A stretch of 46,310 bases of DNA from Bacteroidales bacterium (GTDB lineage: Bacteria > Bacteroidota > Bacteroidia > Bacteroidales > Paludibacteraceae), in contig CAAGHA010000090.1 of NCBI GenBank assembly GCA_900769555.1, positions 1-46,310 of the forward strand, written 5' to 3'. The position numbers and the translations under genes were made by a program. Below are positions 32,037 to 40,992 of this stretch, piece by piece; within the stretch, counting starts at the first letter, position 1; each line of letters opens with the position of its first letter. Below the pieces are notes generated by a model, which worked only from the letters and a program-made list of their open reading frames with translations, was not told the origin of the DNA and made no database searches.

Positions 32037-33638
32037 ATGGGCAAGACTAAGTACATATTTGTAACAGGCGGTGTAGCTTCTTCATTAGGGAAGGGTATTG
32101 TTTCCGCATCATTAGGAAAGTTGTTGCAATCAAGAGGATTCAAAGTGGCAAATCAGAAAATGGATCCTTATCTGAATATTAATTCAGGTATGCTGACTCC
32201 TTATGAACACGGAGAGAGTTATGTGACTGTTGATGGTCATGAGGCTGATTTAGATCTTGGTCATTATGAGCGTTTTTTGGATATTCATACCACTCGCAAT
32301 AGCAATGTTACTAGTGGAAGAATCTATCAAAGTGTAATTGAGAAAGAGCGTAGAGGTGATTTTTTGGGGAAGACTGTTCAAGTGATACCTCATATCACTA
32401 ACGAGATAAAACAAACAATCAAGCGAGTTGCGTCGGAGAATTATGATTTTGTAATCACTGAAATTGGTGGTACAGTAGGTGATATGGAATCATTGCCATA
32501 CTTGGAGAGTGTACGTCAACTTCGTTGGGAGTTGCCAAATGATTGTTTGAATATTCATTTAACGTATGTTCCATACGTAGCTGCAGCGAAAGAGTTGAAG
32601 ACGAAACCTACTCAACATTCTGTAAAAAAATTACAAGAGTTGGGTGTTCAGCCGGATGTTTTGGTGCTTAGAACGGAGCATAAACTTAATGTAGATGTTC
32701 GTAAAAAGACGGCTTTGTTCTGCAATGTTCGTCAGGATGCTGTGGTGGAATGTATTGATATGCCTTCTATTTATGAAGTTCCTTTGAAAATGAGAGAAGA
32801 GGGGTTGGATTTGGTGGTTCTTAACTTGTTGGGAATGCCAACAGACCAAACTCAAGATTTGTCTAAATGGGAGAACTTTACTACTAAGATGAAGAATGCC
32901 GGCAAGGAGGTGCGTATTGGTATTGTTGGTAAGTATGTGGAGTTGCCGGATGCTTATAAATCAATTCACGAATCATTGATTCAAGCTGCTACTTACAACG
33001 ATAGAAAGTTAAAGTTGACTTTCATTCAATCTGAAAAAATCAACAACGATAATGTGGCAGAAAAACTTCAAGGCTTAGATGGTATTGTTGTGGCCCCCGG
33101 ATTTGGTCAGCGTGGCGTTGAAGGAAAGATTATTACTTGTAGGTATGCTCGTGAAAATAATCTTCCGATGTTTGGAATCGGTTTAGGAATGCAGTGTGCT
33201 GTGATTGAGTTTGCTCGTAATGTTGTTGGACTAAAGAATGCGGATTCGTCAGAAATAGATACAAAGGTGGAATGTCGTTTATTCGACTTAATGCAAGAAC
33301 AAAAAAGTTCTTTAAAAACTGATGGTACCATGCGTTTGGGTGCGTACAATTGCGCATTGAAAGAGGATTCATTCGTTAGAAATATCTACGGGAAAGAGGT
33401 GGTGAGTGAACGTCATCGTCATCGTTTTGAATTGAACAATAAATACAAAGATGAGTTGGAAAAAGCAGGCTTGGTTTGCTCGGGTGTTAATCCTGAATCC
33501 GGTTTGGTTGAGATTGTAGAACTTCCATCGTTGAAATGGTTTGTTGGAGTTCAGTTCCATCCTGAATATAATAGTACAGTGCTTAATCCGCACCCGTTGT
33601 TCTTGGATTTTGTGCGTGCTGCAATCGCAAAAAAATAA
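32037..33638 (+). CDS. pyrG: CTP synthase with glutaminase nucleophile Cys replaced by Gly
   Basis: Converts UTP, ATP and glutamine (or ammonia) to CTP in the cytoplasm. I chose the ATG at 32037 (MGKTKYIFVTGGVASSLGKG) because the longer frame would start upstream of the predicted promoter. The 533-residue protein has the synthase domain (1 to about 270) with the P-loop SLGKGI and YVTVDGHEADLDLGHYERF. The class I glutamine amidotransferase domain has APGFGQRGVEGK, and the triad partners His508 and Glu510 in QFHPEY. The expected nucleophile motif GICLGMQ reads GIGLGMQ here: codon 382 (33180-33182) is GGT and not TGT. The rest of the glutaminase domain is well preserved, so this looks like a recent point change, a natural ammonia-dependent variant, or a base-call error. 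Confidence 0.96.
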   Translation: MGKTKYIFVTGGVASSLGKGIVSASLGKLLQSRGFKVANQKMDPYLNINSGMLTPYEHGESYVTVDGHEADLDLGHYERFLDIHTTRNSNVTSGRIYQSVIEKERRGDFLGKTVQVIPHITNEIKQTIKRVASENYDFVITEIGGTVGDMESLPYLESVRQLRWELPNDCLNIHLTYVPYVAAAKELKTKPTQHSVKKLQELGVQPDVLVLRTEHKLNVDVRKKTALFCNVRQDAVVECIDMPSIYEVPLKMREEGLDLVVLNLLGMPTDQTQDLSKWENFTTKMKNAGKEVRIGIVGKYVELPDAYKSIHESLIQAATYNDRKLKLTFIQSEKINNDNVAEKLQGLDGIVVAPGFGQRGVEGKIITCRYARENNLPMFGIGLGMQCAVIEFARNVVGLKNADSSEIDTKVECRLFDLMQEQKSSLKTDGTMRLGAYNCALKEDSFVRNIYGKEVVSERHRHRFELNNKYKDELEKAGLVCSGVNPESGLVEIVELPSLKWFVGVQFHPEYNSTVLNPHPLFLDFVRAAIAKK

Positions 33639-33696
33639 TTATTTAAATCGAAACGTTAATAGGTGAGTCGGTATTGACCACCCTAAATGATTGATA

Positions 33697-35601
33697 ATGG
33701 ATAAAAATACAATTACGGGATTAGTTTTAATTGGTTTAGTTCTCATCGGTTTTAGTTGGTATAATAGTCCGACACAAGAGCAAATAGAGGAAAGAAAACG
33801 TTATTATGACTCTATTCAAAGTGCTCAAATTGAGCAAAAAGCAGCTTTGGAGGCAGAACAGGCAGAGTTGAATAAACCTCTTTTTGAAACGTCTGATACT
33901 GATTCTGCTAAGATGGCAAAGGCTATTTATATGTATGGTGACTTTGCTGAAGGAGCATTGGGTGATGTGCAAAATGTGGTGTTGGAAAATAATGTAGCCA
34001 AGGTTACTTTTTCCTCTAAAGGTGCTGTTGTTGAAAGTGTTGTTTTGAAGGATTATCAAAACTATAAAAAAGAGCCTCTTACTCTTTTTGAGAAGGGTGA
34101 TTCTTGGTTTAGTATTGAGTTGCCAACTAATTCGAATCGCTCTTTGCAAACGGCGGATATGAATTTTAAAATCGCAGCTAAAACGGATAGTTCTGTTGTT
34201 TTTTCATTGCCGGTGGCTGATGGACGTTCTTTAGATTTTATTTATGTGTTGCATTCTGATGACTATATGGTGGATTTTGATGTGAAGTCCAATGGTTTAA
34301 GTGATGTTTTGCAACCTGTTGATAAATTGAAGTCTTATTGGAAATACAAAGTTCGTCAACAAGAAAAGGGACGAAAGTTTGAGAATCGCTACTCTCAAAT
34401 TTATTACTATTTGGCAGATGATGAAGATTATGAATACCTTAGTGAGACCTCTTCTGAAACGGAAGAAGTGAGCGAGAAAATGCGTTGGATTGCTTTTAAA
34501 GATCAATTCTTTTCAAGTGTCTTTATCGCAGATAAATCAATTAAGAGTGCTACGTTGTCGTCTGAGTTGGAACCGGAGGATTCTGAATATTTAAAATCAT
34601 ATTCTTCTGTTATGGAATTACCTTACGATGGTGGAAATTCCGAGATGAATTTCAGACTATTCTTTGGTCCTAATAAATATAGTTTGTTAAAGAAATATGA
34701 TAAGGGTGTGGATAGTGAGGATGAGTTGAATTTACAATATTTGATTCCATTAGGGATTTCTCTTGTTAGCTGGATTAACAAGTTGATAACGATTCCATTG
34801 TTTAATTTCTTAGGAAGTTTTATATCAAATTATGGAATTATTATATTGTTATTGACAATCGTGATTAAATTGTTAATCTTCCCATTGACGTATAAATCTT
34901 ATATGTCAACAGCCAAAATGAAGGTGTTGCGTCCGCAAATTGAGGAGATTAATCAACGTATTCCTCAAGATCGTCCGACAGAGCGTTCACAGGCGACTAT
35001 GGAGTTGTATAGCAAGGCGGGAGTTAACCCTATGGGAGGATGTCTTCCTATGTTGCTTCAGATGCCTTTCTTGATAGCACTTTTCTATTTCTTCCCTACG
35101 GCGATAGAATTGAGAGGTGAGAGCTTCTTATGGGCGGATGATTTATCTTCGTATGATGCGATTGTTTCATGGAATGCCCATATTCCGTTTATCTCGAATA
35201 CATTTGGTAATCACATCAGTTTATTCTGTTTGTTGATGACTATTACCAATATCATTTATACGAAAGTGAATATGAGTATGACTGATACCGGACAAATGAA
35301 CCAAATGCCTTTTATGAAATACATGATGTACTTTATGCCATTGATGTTCTTGTTTATTTTCAACGATTATGCATCTGGTTTGAGTTACTACTACTTTGTC
35401 TCTTTATTGATTACTATCTTACAAACCTACATTATCAGGAAGTTCTTTGTTGATGAGGAGAAGTTGTTGGCACAAATTAAAGAGAAGCAAAAACAACCTA
35501 GAAGTAAATCATCTTGGTTATCTCGCTTAGAGGAGATGCAGAAACAACAAATGGAGATGCAGAAGCAGATGCAAGAGCAAAATAAGCAAAATAAAAAATG
35601 A
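33697..35601 (+). CDS. yidC: Membrane protein insertase YidC
   Basis: Inserts and folds inner-membrane proteins, alone or with SecYEG. It has 634 residues in the Gram-negative layout: an N-terminal span (about 5-22), a large periplasmic beta-supersandwich (about 60-345), then five spans of the insertase core. The core shows LISFPLTY-like LLIFPLTYKSYMSTAKMKVL, the cytoplasmic hairpin, and GGCLPMLLQMPFLIALFYFF. The C-terminal tail is rich in Lys, Gln and Met (EEMQKQQMEMQKQMQEQNK) and probably contacts ribosomes. The ATG at 33697 is preferred to the TTG at 33691. The stop codon overlaps the start of the next transporter gene (ATGA). Confidence 0.96.
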   Translation: MDKNTITGLVLIGLVLIGFSWYNSPTQEQIEERKRYYDSIQSAQIEQKAALEAEQAELNKPLFETSDTDSAKMAKAIYMYGDFAEGALGDVQNVVLENNVAKVTFSSKGAVVESVVLKDYQNYKKEPLTLFEKGDSWFSIELPTNSNRSLQTADMNFKIAAKTDSSVVFSLPVADGRSLDFIYVLHSDDYMVDFDVKSNGLSDVLQPVDKLKSYWKYKVRQQEKGRKFENRYSQIYYYLADDEDYEYLSETSSETEEVSEKMRWIAFKDQFFSSVFIADKSIKSATLSSELEPEDSEYLKSYSSVMELPYDGGNSEMNFRLFFGPNKYSLLKKYDKGVDSEDELNLQYLIPLGISLVSWINKLITIPLFNFLGSFISNYGIIILLLTIVIKLLIFPLTYKSYMSTAKMKVLRPQIEEINQRIPQDRPTERSQATMELYSKAGVNPMGGCLPMLLQMPFLIALFYFFPTAIELRGESFLWADDLSSYDAIVSWNAHIPFISNTFGNHISLFCLLMTITNIIYTKVNMSMTDTGQMNQMPFMKYMMYFMPLMFLFIFNDYASGLSYYYFVSLLITILQTYIIRKFFVDEEKLLAQIKEKQKQPRSKSSWLSRLEEMQKQQMEMQKQMQEQNKQNKK

Positions 35602-37043
35602 TCTATATTGCGTTAATTGCGTACGTATTATTTTTATTTGTAATATCGTTCAGATTAGGCAAATATGATGGGAATGCCGATTTCTTTGTGGGGAATCGGC
35701 ATTCGCCATGGTGGGCTGTGGCTTTAGGAATGGTTGGGGCTTCTGTTTCCGGTGTTACGCTTATATCGGTTCCCGGATTGGTGCAACATACGCAATTTAC
35801 GTATATGCAAATGGTTTTGGGTTTTATCCCGGGTTATCTTTTTATTGCTTTTGTTTTATTGCCGATTTACTACAAACATAATCTTACTTCTATCTATGGT
35901 TTTTTAACACAGCGTTTTGGTGATGTGGCAGGTAAAACTGCTTCGTTTTACTTTGTTGTGGGGAAATTATTATCTTCTGCTGTGAAGTACTACATAGCAA
36001 TCTTTGTGTTGCATAAGATGTTGTTCGAATCTATCGGAGTCCCTTTTTTAGTGCTTGCAATTTTCTCATTGCTTATTGTTTGGCTTTATACCTACAAGAG
36101 TGGTATTCGAACCATTGTATGGACAGATTTTTTGCAAACGATTTTCTTGCTGGTTGCTCTTATTCTTTTGTTTGTTGAAGTGATTAGGGCTTACGACCAA
36201 GGGTTTGTTGCGGCCGTAAATGACGTGGCAAATAGTAATCTTTCTACGATGTTTGTCTTTGATGATTGGATGTCCAAGCAAAATTTCTTTAAGCAGTTTC
36301 TTTCTGGTGCTTTTGTTGTGATTGTAATGACCGGATTGGATCAAGACCTGATGCAGAAAAATTTGTCATGTAAAACGTTAGAAGAGTCTAGAAAGAATAT
36401 ACTTTGTGGTAGCATCTTATTTGTTCCGCTTAATTTGATATTGCTTTTTTTAGGTGCTTTGATAGTTTTGTTTTATACGAAAAATAGTGTGCCAATTCCA
36501 ATTGATGGAGATGCTTTATTATCTGATTTTGTTGTGAAAAATGGTCGATGGGTTATGTTGTTTTTTTCTATCGGCATTATGGCTTCTGCCTTTTCTAGTA
36601 TGGATTCTGCTATGACCTCAATTACCACTTCTTTCTCTATGGATTTGTTGGGCGGAAAGAATATAACAAAGGCAAGACGCATCATAATTCATCTTTCTGT
36701 TGCTCTTTTATTTCTTCTGTTGATGTGGATTGTGAGTCTGATAAAGAGCGAACAAGCTTTGGATATGATTTATACTTTGGTGTCTTATTTGTACGGACCT
36801 CTTATGGGACTATTTGCGTTTGCTATGATGACTACAAAAAAAGTAAGACCGAAAGCAATTCCTATTGCTTCTGTCTTAGGTCCTGTTTTATCCTATATTA
36901 TCGCTTTGTTATTTAAACAAAGTGGTTACGTTATGGGTTATGAATTGCTTCTTTTGAATGGATTCTTGGTTTGTTTGGTTCTATTTATCGGTTCAGTTAA
37001 AAAGAAGAGGTCAATTTCAGATTGTGGTAGTGAGAGCTTCTAA
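35598..37043 (+). CDS. Sodium:solute symporter (SSF family)
   Basis: A 481-residue polytopic membrane transporter with about 13 spans. The N-terminal GNRHSPWWAVALGMVGASVS is the SSF-type first core segment. The IRTIVWTDFLQTIFLL block and SIGIMASAFSSMDSAMTS (about 327-344), with its Na+-site serines, are family hallmarks. The substrate cannot be decided from sequence; Bacteroidota members carry sugars, sialic acid or organic acids. Its start overlaps the yidC stop by 4 nt (ATGA), so it is translationally coupled to yidC. Co-transcription with an insertase gene does not suggest a substrate. A dispersed repeat end begins at the stop codon. Confidence 0.9.
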   Translation: MIYIALIAYVLFLFVISFRLGKYDGNADFFVGNRHSPWWAVALGMVGASVSGVTLISVPGLVQHTQFTYMQMVLGFIPGYLFIAFVLLPIYYKHNLTSIYGFLTQRFGDVAGKTASFYFVVGKLLSSAVKYYIAIFVLHKMLFESIGVPFLVLAIFSLLIVWLYTYKSGIRTIVWTDFLQTIFLLVALILLFVEVIRAYDQGFVAAVNDVANSNLSTMFVFDDWMSKQNFFKQFLSGAFVVIVMTGLDQDLMQKNLSCKTLEESRKNILCGSILFVPLNLILLFLGALIVLFYTKNSVPIPIDGDALLSDFVVKNGRWVMLFFSIGIMASAFSSMDSAMTSITTSFSMDLLGGKNITKARRIIIHLSVALLFLLLMWIVSLIKSEQALDMIYTLVSYLYGPLMGLFAFAMMTTKKVRPKAIPIASVLGPVLSYIIALLFKQSGYVMGYELLLLNGFLVCLVLFIGSVKKKRSISDCGSESF

Positions 37044-37062
37044 GGGCAACTTCTGTAAATTA
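37044..37062. repeat. Dispersed repeat left end, copy 6
   Basis: GGCAACTTCTGTAAATTACG-like sequence follows the symporter stop codon directly. It is the reverse complement of the right-end consensus and opens a repeat island that runs to 37712. Confidence 0.6.
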
Positions 37063-37129
37063 CGTTTTTTTTGTTGCAATATACGTTGTTTAAAAACGTC
37101 GTTGATATGGCGGAAATACTATGTCTCGG

Positions 37130-37544
37130 TTAATTACATACAATCTGAGCTATCATAGCTCTTTGGAGAGAAGTACCGTGTATGGCAGTGGCAGAATGCA
37201 ATCCAATATAGTATCTACCCATGGCGACATCATCCACTTCAAGGACCGCTTTGCGGTACTCGCTATTGGATAGTTTTTCTTTCTTGTCTGCTGTAATCAC
37301 AAGGAAAGTTCCGATAATCCTATACTCCTCCTCGTCTTTACCAGGGCTTCCTTCACTCTCTTGATGGACTTTGTTTCCTATCGGCTGAAAATGTTGCAAT
37401 AAGTGTACTTGGCAAAACTGATGATTATATCAATACCCATTCTGATGGTAACGTAGTTTCTTTTCTGGAGTTTTTGTAAACATATCCGGCATCTTGTTAC
37501 TCTCCGATGTTCGGTCTTTCAAAATGCGAATCTCTTCTTCCTTT
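37130..37544 (-). pseudogene. Decayed ORF, possibly an L,D-transpeptidase remnant
   Basis: On the minus strand two open stretches in different frames follow each other. The first (about 37544-37443) encodes MPDMFTKTPEKKLRYHQNGY and stops. The second (37399-37130, 89 codons from a TTG) contains IIGTFLVITADKKEKLSNSE and GRYYIGLHSATAIHGTSLQR. The GTFxV and IGLH..AIHGTS blocks resemble the YkuD L,D-transpeptidase fold, but the catalytic HGCxR segment is absent: the sequence runs into AMIAQIVCN and stops. I read this as a frameshifted, truncated remnant. The family assignment is tentative. It lies between repeat copies 6 and 7. Confidence 0.35.
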
Positions 37545-37548
37545 TTAC

Positions 37549-37676
37549 AGCAACTTCTATAAACCAATCGAGGCGATTTTGAAGCGCATTTTGTTCAGAT
37601 TGTTTTATTCATAAAGGAAACAACCTAAATAAAACTTCAAAATCGCCTCGACATGATTTATGGAAATTGCCGTAAA
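37549..37676. repeat. Dispersed repeat, full palindromic copy 7
   Basis: The left arm GCAACTTCTATAAACCAATC is followed by GAGGCGATTTTGAAG. The right arm, reverse complemented, reads GCAATTTCCATAAATCATGT then CGAGGCGATTTTGAAG. The arms are nearly perfect inverted repeats with one indel, separated by about 50 nt that contains GTTGTTTTATTCATAAAGG-like sequence also found in copy 2. No ORF lies inside. Confidence 0.75.
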
Positions 37677-37690
37677 ACAACTTCTTTTTT

Positions 37691-37712
37691 CGGTGATTTA
37701 TAGAAGTTGCCT
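37691..37712. repeat. Dispersed repeat right end, copy 8
   Basis: CGGTGATTTATAGAAGTTGC with a following CT matches the right-end consensus. It lies just after the 3' side of copy 7 and before the lipoprotein stop codon. Confidence 0.6.
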
Positions 37713-37729
37713 ATTTGTGTTTTTTATGT

Positions 37730-38224
37730 TTATCTTAGTTTAAACGAACTGATTATATGTTCCACCGTATCTTTTTGAGCTTCGTTGTCATAACTGCAGT
37801 CTGCGCCATAAAAGTGCTCTTTCCCCTTTAAAATTTTCATTGTAGTCTCTATTTTGGGAGCATTCTCATCAACGGTATAGTAGCGAATAATTGCTTCATC
37901 ACCCTTTACCTCTTTACTAATCAAATTGAATCCGGAATAGATGATCTCGAAATTTTCGATTCGTTCATTCACAAAACTATCCAACGATACATCCTCGATC
38001 AAGCGTGTTGCTACTCGAACGGTTTGATTGTCTGAATAGGCAACAAATGGTGCTACACGGTGCATGTTAATTTCGCTCATCCAATGGGTTGGATAATCAA
38101 TTGTAAACTCTGCATCTTTATGCGTAGAGTATGCTTTTTTCTCTTCGTAAGAAACTTTCTTATCTCCGCAGGAGTAAAATAACAGCGCAAAAAACGACAG
38201 CGCAAGAATGAATTCTTTTTTCAT
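37730..38224 (-). CDS. Lipoprotein of unknown function (PsbP-like size and pattern)
   Basis: A 164-residue exported lipoprotein. The signal peptide ends in the lipobox LFYSCGDKK, with Cys19 as the lipidation site. The mature part has the pattern of small PsbP/DUF-type lipoproteins: DAEFTIDYPTHWM near residue 37, a central VRVATRLIEDVSLDSFVNER, and the terminal HIISSFKLR that closes the fold. Such proteins are common in Bacteroidota, but no function is established. It has its own direction and no partner gene. The downstream side abuts the repeat island. Confidence 0.75.
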   Translation of the reverse strand: MKKEFILALSFFALLFYSCGDKKVSYEEKKAYSTHKDAEFTIDYPTHWMSEINMHRVAPFVAYSDNQTVRVATRLIEDVSLDSFVNERIENFEIIYSGFNLISKEVKGDEAIIRYYTVDENAPKIETTMKILKGKEHFYGADCSYDNEAQKDTVEHIISSFKLR

Positions 38225-38306
38225 ATTGTAAGTATCTGATTAATTTATAAACAAAATAACGTTATAGCAAAAGTAGAAAACTATTTTAAAATTTACAAAC
38301 TAATAT

Positions 38307-38314
38307 TATATTTG
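38307..38314 (+). promoter_or_regulatory. Putative -7 box before DUF5723-like gene
   Basis: TATATTTG matches TAnnTTTG, 41 nt before the ATG at 38356. The -33 region is a run of T with no clear TTTG. Confidence 0.4.
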
Positions 38315-38355
38315 TGGTAGTTTATAGATTTTGCATCTATTTGTTTATTAAGGTT

Positions 38356-39843
38356 ATGAAATTAAAAGGGCTGTTTTTCTTTACATTGTTACTTGTTTTT
38401 TCGGGACAATTAATCGCTCAAGATTATTTGCGTTCAGCATATTATACGCAAAGTTATCGATGTCGTCATTTGATGAATCCATCGTTTCAGCCGGATAGGG
38501 GATATGTTGGAGTTCCTATCTTGGGATATTCATCTCTTAGTTTCAGGTCTGATGTTGCGGTGAGTAATCTCTTCTCTGCATTGAGTGACAATCGTTTGGA
38601 TCAGTGGAATGATTTTATTAATTCCCCATATGTGGAATCGGGATTTAAATCAAAAAATAAATTTGACGTAGGAATGGAAATGTCATTGTTCAACATTGGT
38701 TTTTTCGCTTTTAATGGTTTTAATTCCATCGGCTACGCTCTAAAATCTACTGCGAGAGGTTATTTCCCCAAGGAGGTGATAGATGTATTATGTAAATCGC
38801 CTGAAGATAGAGAGGATATTCATCTTTCTGATTTGAATTTCCGTAGCAATACCTATATGGAGATTGCTTTGGGACATTCTCATTCCATCGGAGAGCGAAT
38901 CACTGTTGGTGCTAAAGTAAAAATGCTTCTCGGTTTGATGAATGTAGGAGCCACTATTGATAGAATGAGTTTTCATGCATCAGGAGATTATTGGGATGTG
39001 AATGGTAGCGGTTTAATTGAATTTAGTGGATTTTTGGACATTCCTACCACCTCTCGTTACTTATCGGAAGTTGAGTTGAGCGAGGTGACAATTGATAGAG
39101 ATAATTTGATTTCCGGATTTGGTTTGGCTACAGATTTGGGTATAAATTACGATATAAACGATGATTGGCAGGTAAACTTAGCCTTGTTGAATGTTGGTTT
39201 TATGAGGTGGAACAAATCTTATCATTCTTCGTTGGATGTCAATTCTTGGCAATTTGAAGGATTTGATAATTTTAAGGACGATGACGAGGAGGAAGTAGAA
39301 GAGGTTCTCTCTTCTTTATGGAACTCGGCAAAAAATTGTTTTAGGTTTAAGGGGGTGACAGAAAAGAGTAAAAAGGAGTTTTTAAGTATGACGTTGAATG
39401 CCGGAGTACAGTACACATTGCCGGTCTATGATAAATTGAAATTTGGATTTTTATCTTCAACAAAGTTTAATGCTGGTTATACATGGTTTGAAGGTCGTTT
39501 GTCTGCAAATGTGGCACCAAGTCATTGGTTTGATGGAGCTTTAAGTTTGGGTTTATCTAACTTCGGAGCATCATTGGGTTTGGTAGCAGATTTTCATCCT
39601 GCTGATTTTAGTATTTTAATCGGAACAAATCTTCCTTTACACTCTCGATTGTATCCGTTTGATTTGTCTCAAAAATTGATAGGAGACTTTTATTTTGGAT
39701 TTAATTTCCCTATTGGTGAAAAGCATAAAAAAGAGTATGTCGAGATGGTAGAATCTTATTATGAGACTCAATCTGACGTGGAGAAAATGCAAGAGATGGA
39801 GGAGATGGAGCAAGAACCCCAAAATATCTTGATAGAGGAGTAG
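38356..39843 (+). CDS. Large outer-membrane beta-barrel protein, DUF5723-like
   Basis: A 495-residue exported protein with a signal peptide (MKLKGLFFFTLLLVFSGQLIAQ). I placed the start at 38356 because the upstream frame adds residues before the signal peptide. The mature N-terminus LRSAYYTQSYRCRHLMNPSF is typical of the DUF5723 group. The body is rich in amphipathic strands ending in aromatic residues (TVGAKVKMLLGLMNVGATI, VNLALLNVGFMRW, LKFGFLSSTKFNAGYTWF, GDFYFGFNFPIG), which suggests a barrel. An acidic loop (DDDEEEVEEVL) is inserted near residue 315. The C-terminal tail (about 470-495) is rich in Glu, Met and Gln. There is no evidence for a substrate or partner. Confidence 0.75.
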   Translation: MKLKGLFFFTLLLVFSGQLIAQDYLRSAYYTQSYRCRHLMNPSFQPDRGYVGVPILGYSSLSFRSDVAVSNLFSALSDNRLDQWNDFINSPYVESGFKSKNKFDVGMEMSLFNIGFFAFNGFNSIGYALKSTARGYFPKEVIDVLCKSPEDREDIHLSDLNFRSNTYMEIALGHSHSIGERITVGAKVKMLLGLMNVGATIDRMSFHASGDYWDVNGSGLIEFSGFLDIPTTSRYLSEVELSEVTIDRDNLISGFGLATDLGINYDINDDWQVNLALLNVGFMRWNKSYHSSLDVNSWQFEGFDNFKDDDEEEVEEVLSSLWNSAKNCFRFKGVTEKSKKEFLSMTLNAGVQYTLPVYDKLKFGFLSSTKFNAGYTWFEGRLSANVAPSHWFDGALSLGLSNFGASLGLVADFHPADFSILIGTNLPLHSRLYPFDLSQKLIGDFYFGFNFPIGEKHKKEYVEMVESYYETQSDVEKMQEMEEMEQEPQNILIEE

Positions 39844-39912
39844 TTGAGAGGAATCAAGAGTTTATTAAATTTTTAAGAACTACTAAATTTTTATTTTGAT
39901 TTTGCATCTACT

Positions 39913-39945
39913 GTTTGCCCTACAAGGCAAACCTATATTTATTTT
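39913..39945 (+). terminator. Possible terminator after DUF5723-like gene
   Basis: GTTTGCC (39913-39919) and GGCAAAC (39926-39932) form a perfect 7-bp stem with a 6-nt loop. The following tail is only loosely T-rich. Confidence 0.5.
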
Positions 39946-40033
39946 TCTGCATATTTAGACTCATTTTGTTTGGACACTATTGTTTTTTTTTCGTACTTTG
40001 TTTCTTGTAAAAATTTTGAACAATTTTTTGTTT

Positions 40034-40963
40034 ATGGCAGTTAAGACAAATTCAATTAAAGCATGGTTGTTGGCATCTCGTCCTAAAACTTTGGCAGCCG
40101 CGATGGCTCCTATTTTCGTAGGTTGTGGGATGGCTGCTTATTATGGTGAGTTCAAAATTATCCCTGCTCTTTCGTGTTTGTTTTTTGCTATCTCTATGCA
40201 GATTGCAGCGAATTTAATCAATGACTATTTTGACTTTTTAAAGGGGGCAGACGGAGAAGATCGCTTAGGTCCTTTACGTGCTACTGCTCAAGGTTGGATT
40301 ACTCCAAAAACGATGATAAAAGGGATTTTGGTTGTGATTATATTGGGATGTTGTTGTGGATTTACATTGATTTTTTATGGTGGAATAGAGATGATTGCTG
40401 TAGGCGCATTCTGCGTTCTTTTTGCCTATTTGTATACATCTGGACCATTCCCGTTGGCATATAATGGGTTGGGGGATTTAGCCGTAATTCTTTTTTTTGG
40501 TTTAGTAGCAGTTGGGTTTACTGCCTACGTTCAGACTTTGAATTGGACCTCTTTGTTGGTATGGGGTGGCATAGCAACAGGAATGGTTGTGAATACTTTG
40601 CTTGTTTTGAATAATTATAGAGATAGAGTAGGAGATGCCAAAGTAGGTAAAAGGACTTTAGTAGTGCTCTTAGGTGAACCATTTGGACGATATTTCTATT
40701 TCGCCTTGGGAATTATTGCCATTCTTATTCAACAAGTACTTTTTCGCCAATTGTTACCACAAAAATCAGATTTTACATTAATCCATTGGATCTGTTTATT
40801 TGTTATGCCTATAATATATCTTTTATTGCACTACTTCACGTGGAGAAAAATTTCTTTGCTGCGCGAGGGGAAGGTTTTAAATACATTGATTGGAGAAACT
40901 TCCAGAAATATGTTGATTTATTCCATCTCCTTTGCTGTGGGATTGGCAATTATAGGATATTAA
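40034..40963 (+). CDS. menA: 1,4-dihydroxy-2-naphthoate polyprenyltransferase
   Basis: An integral membrane UbiA-family prenyltransferase that attaches the polyprenyl chain to DHNA in menaquinone synthesis. It has 309 residues from the ATG at 40034 (MAVKTNSIKAWLLASRPKTL); an upstream in-frame start at 39980 adds a non-family extension. The first Asp-rich motif is NLINDYFDFLKGAD, and the second NNYRDRVGDAKVGKRTL; both bind the Mg-diphosphate. RPKTLAAA near the N-terminus is typical of MenA. About eight or nine spans are visible. No other men genes lie nearby. It is followed by kdsA after 29 nt. Confidence 0.94.
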   Translation: MAVKTNSIKAWLLASRPKTLAAAMAPIFVGCGMAAYYGEFKIIPALSCLFFAISMQIAANLINDYFDFLKGADGEDRLGPLRATAQGWITPKTMIKGILVVIILGCCCGFTLIFYGGIEMIAVGAFCVLFAYLYTSGPFPLAYNGLGDLAVILFFGLVAVGFTAYVQTLNWTSLLVWGGIATGMVVNTLLVLNNYRDRVGDAKVGKRTLVVLLGEPFGRYFYFALGIIAILIQQVLFRQLLPQKSDFTLIHWICLFVMPIIYLLLHYFTWRKISLLREGKVLNTLIGETSRNMLIYSISFAVGLAIIGY

Positions 40964-40992
40964 ATTTTTAGTTTCGTAAATTTATAAAGAAT

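Larger units (their letters stand above)
37044..37729. other. Repeat island between symporter and lipoprotein genes
   Basis: A 686-nt stretch with no intact gene. It is built of repeat ends (copies 6-8) enclosing the decayed minus-strand ORF. The repeats on both sides suggest that insertion or recombination accompanied the loss of the gene. Confidence 0.5.
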
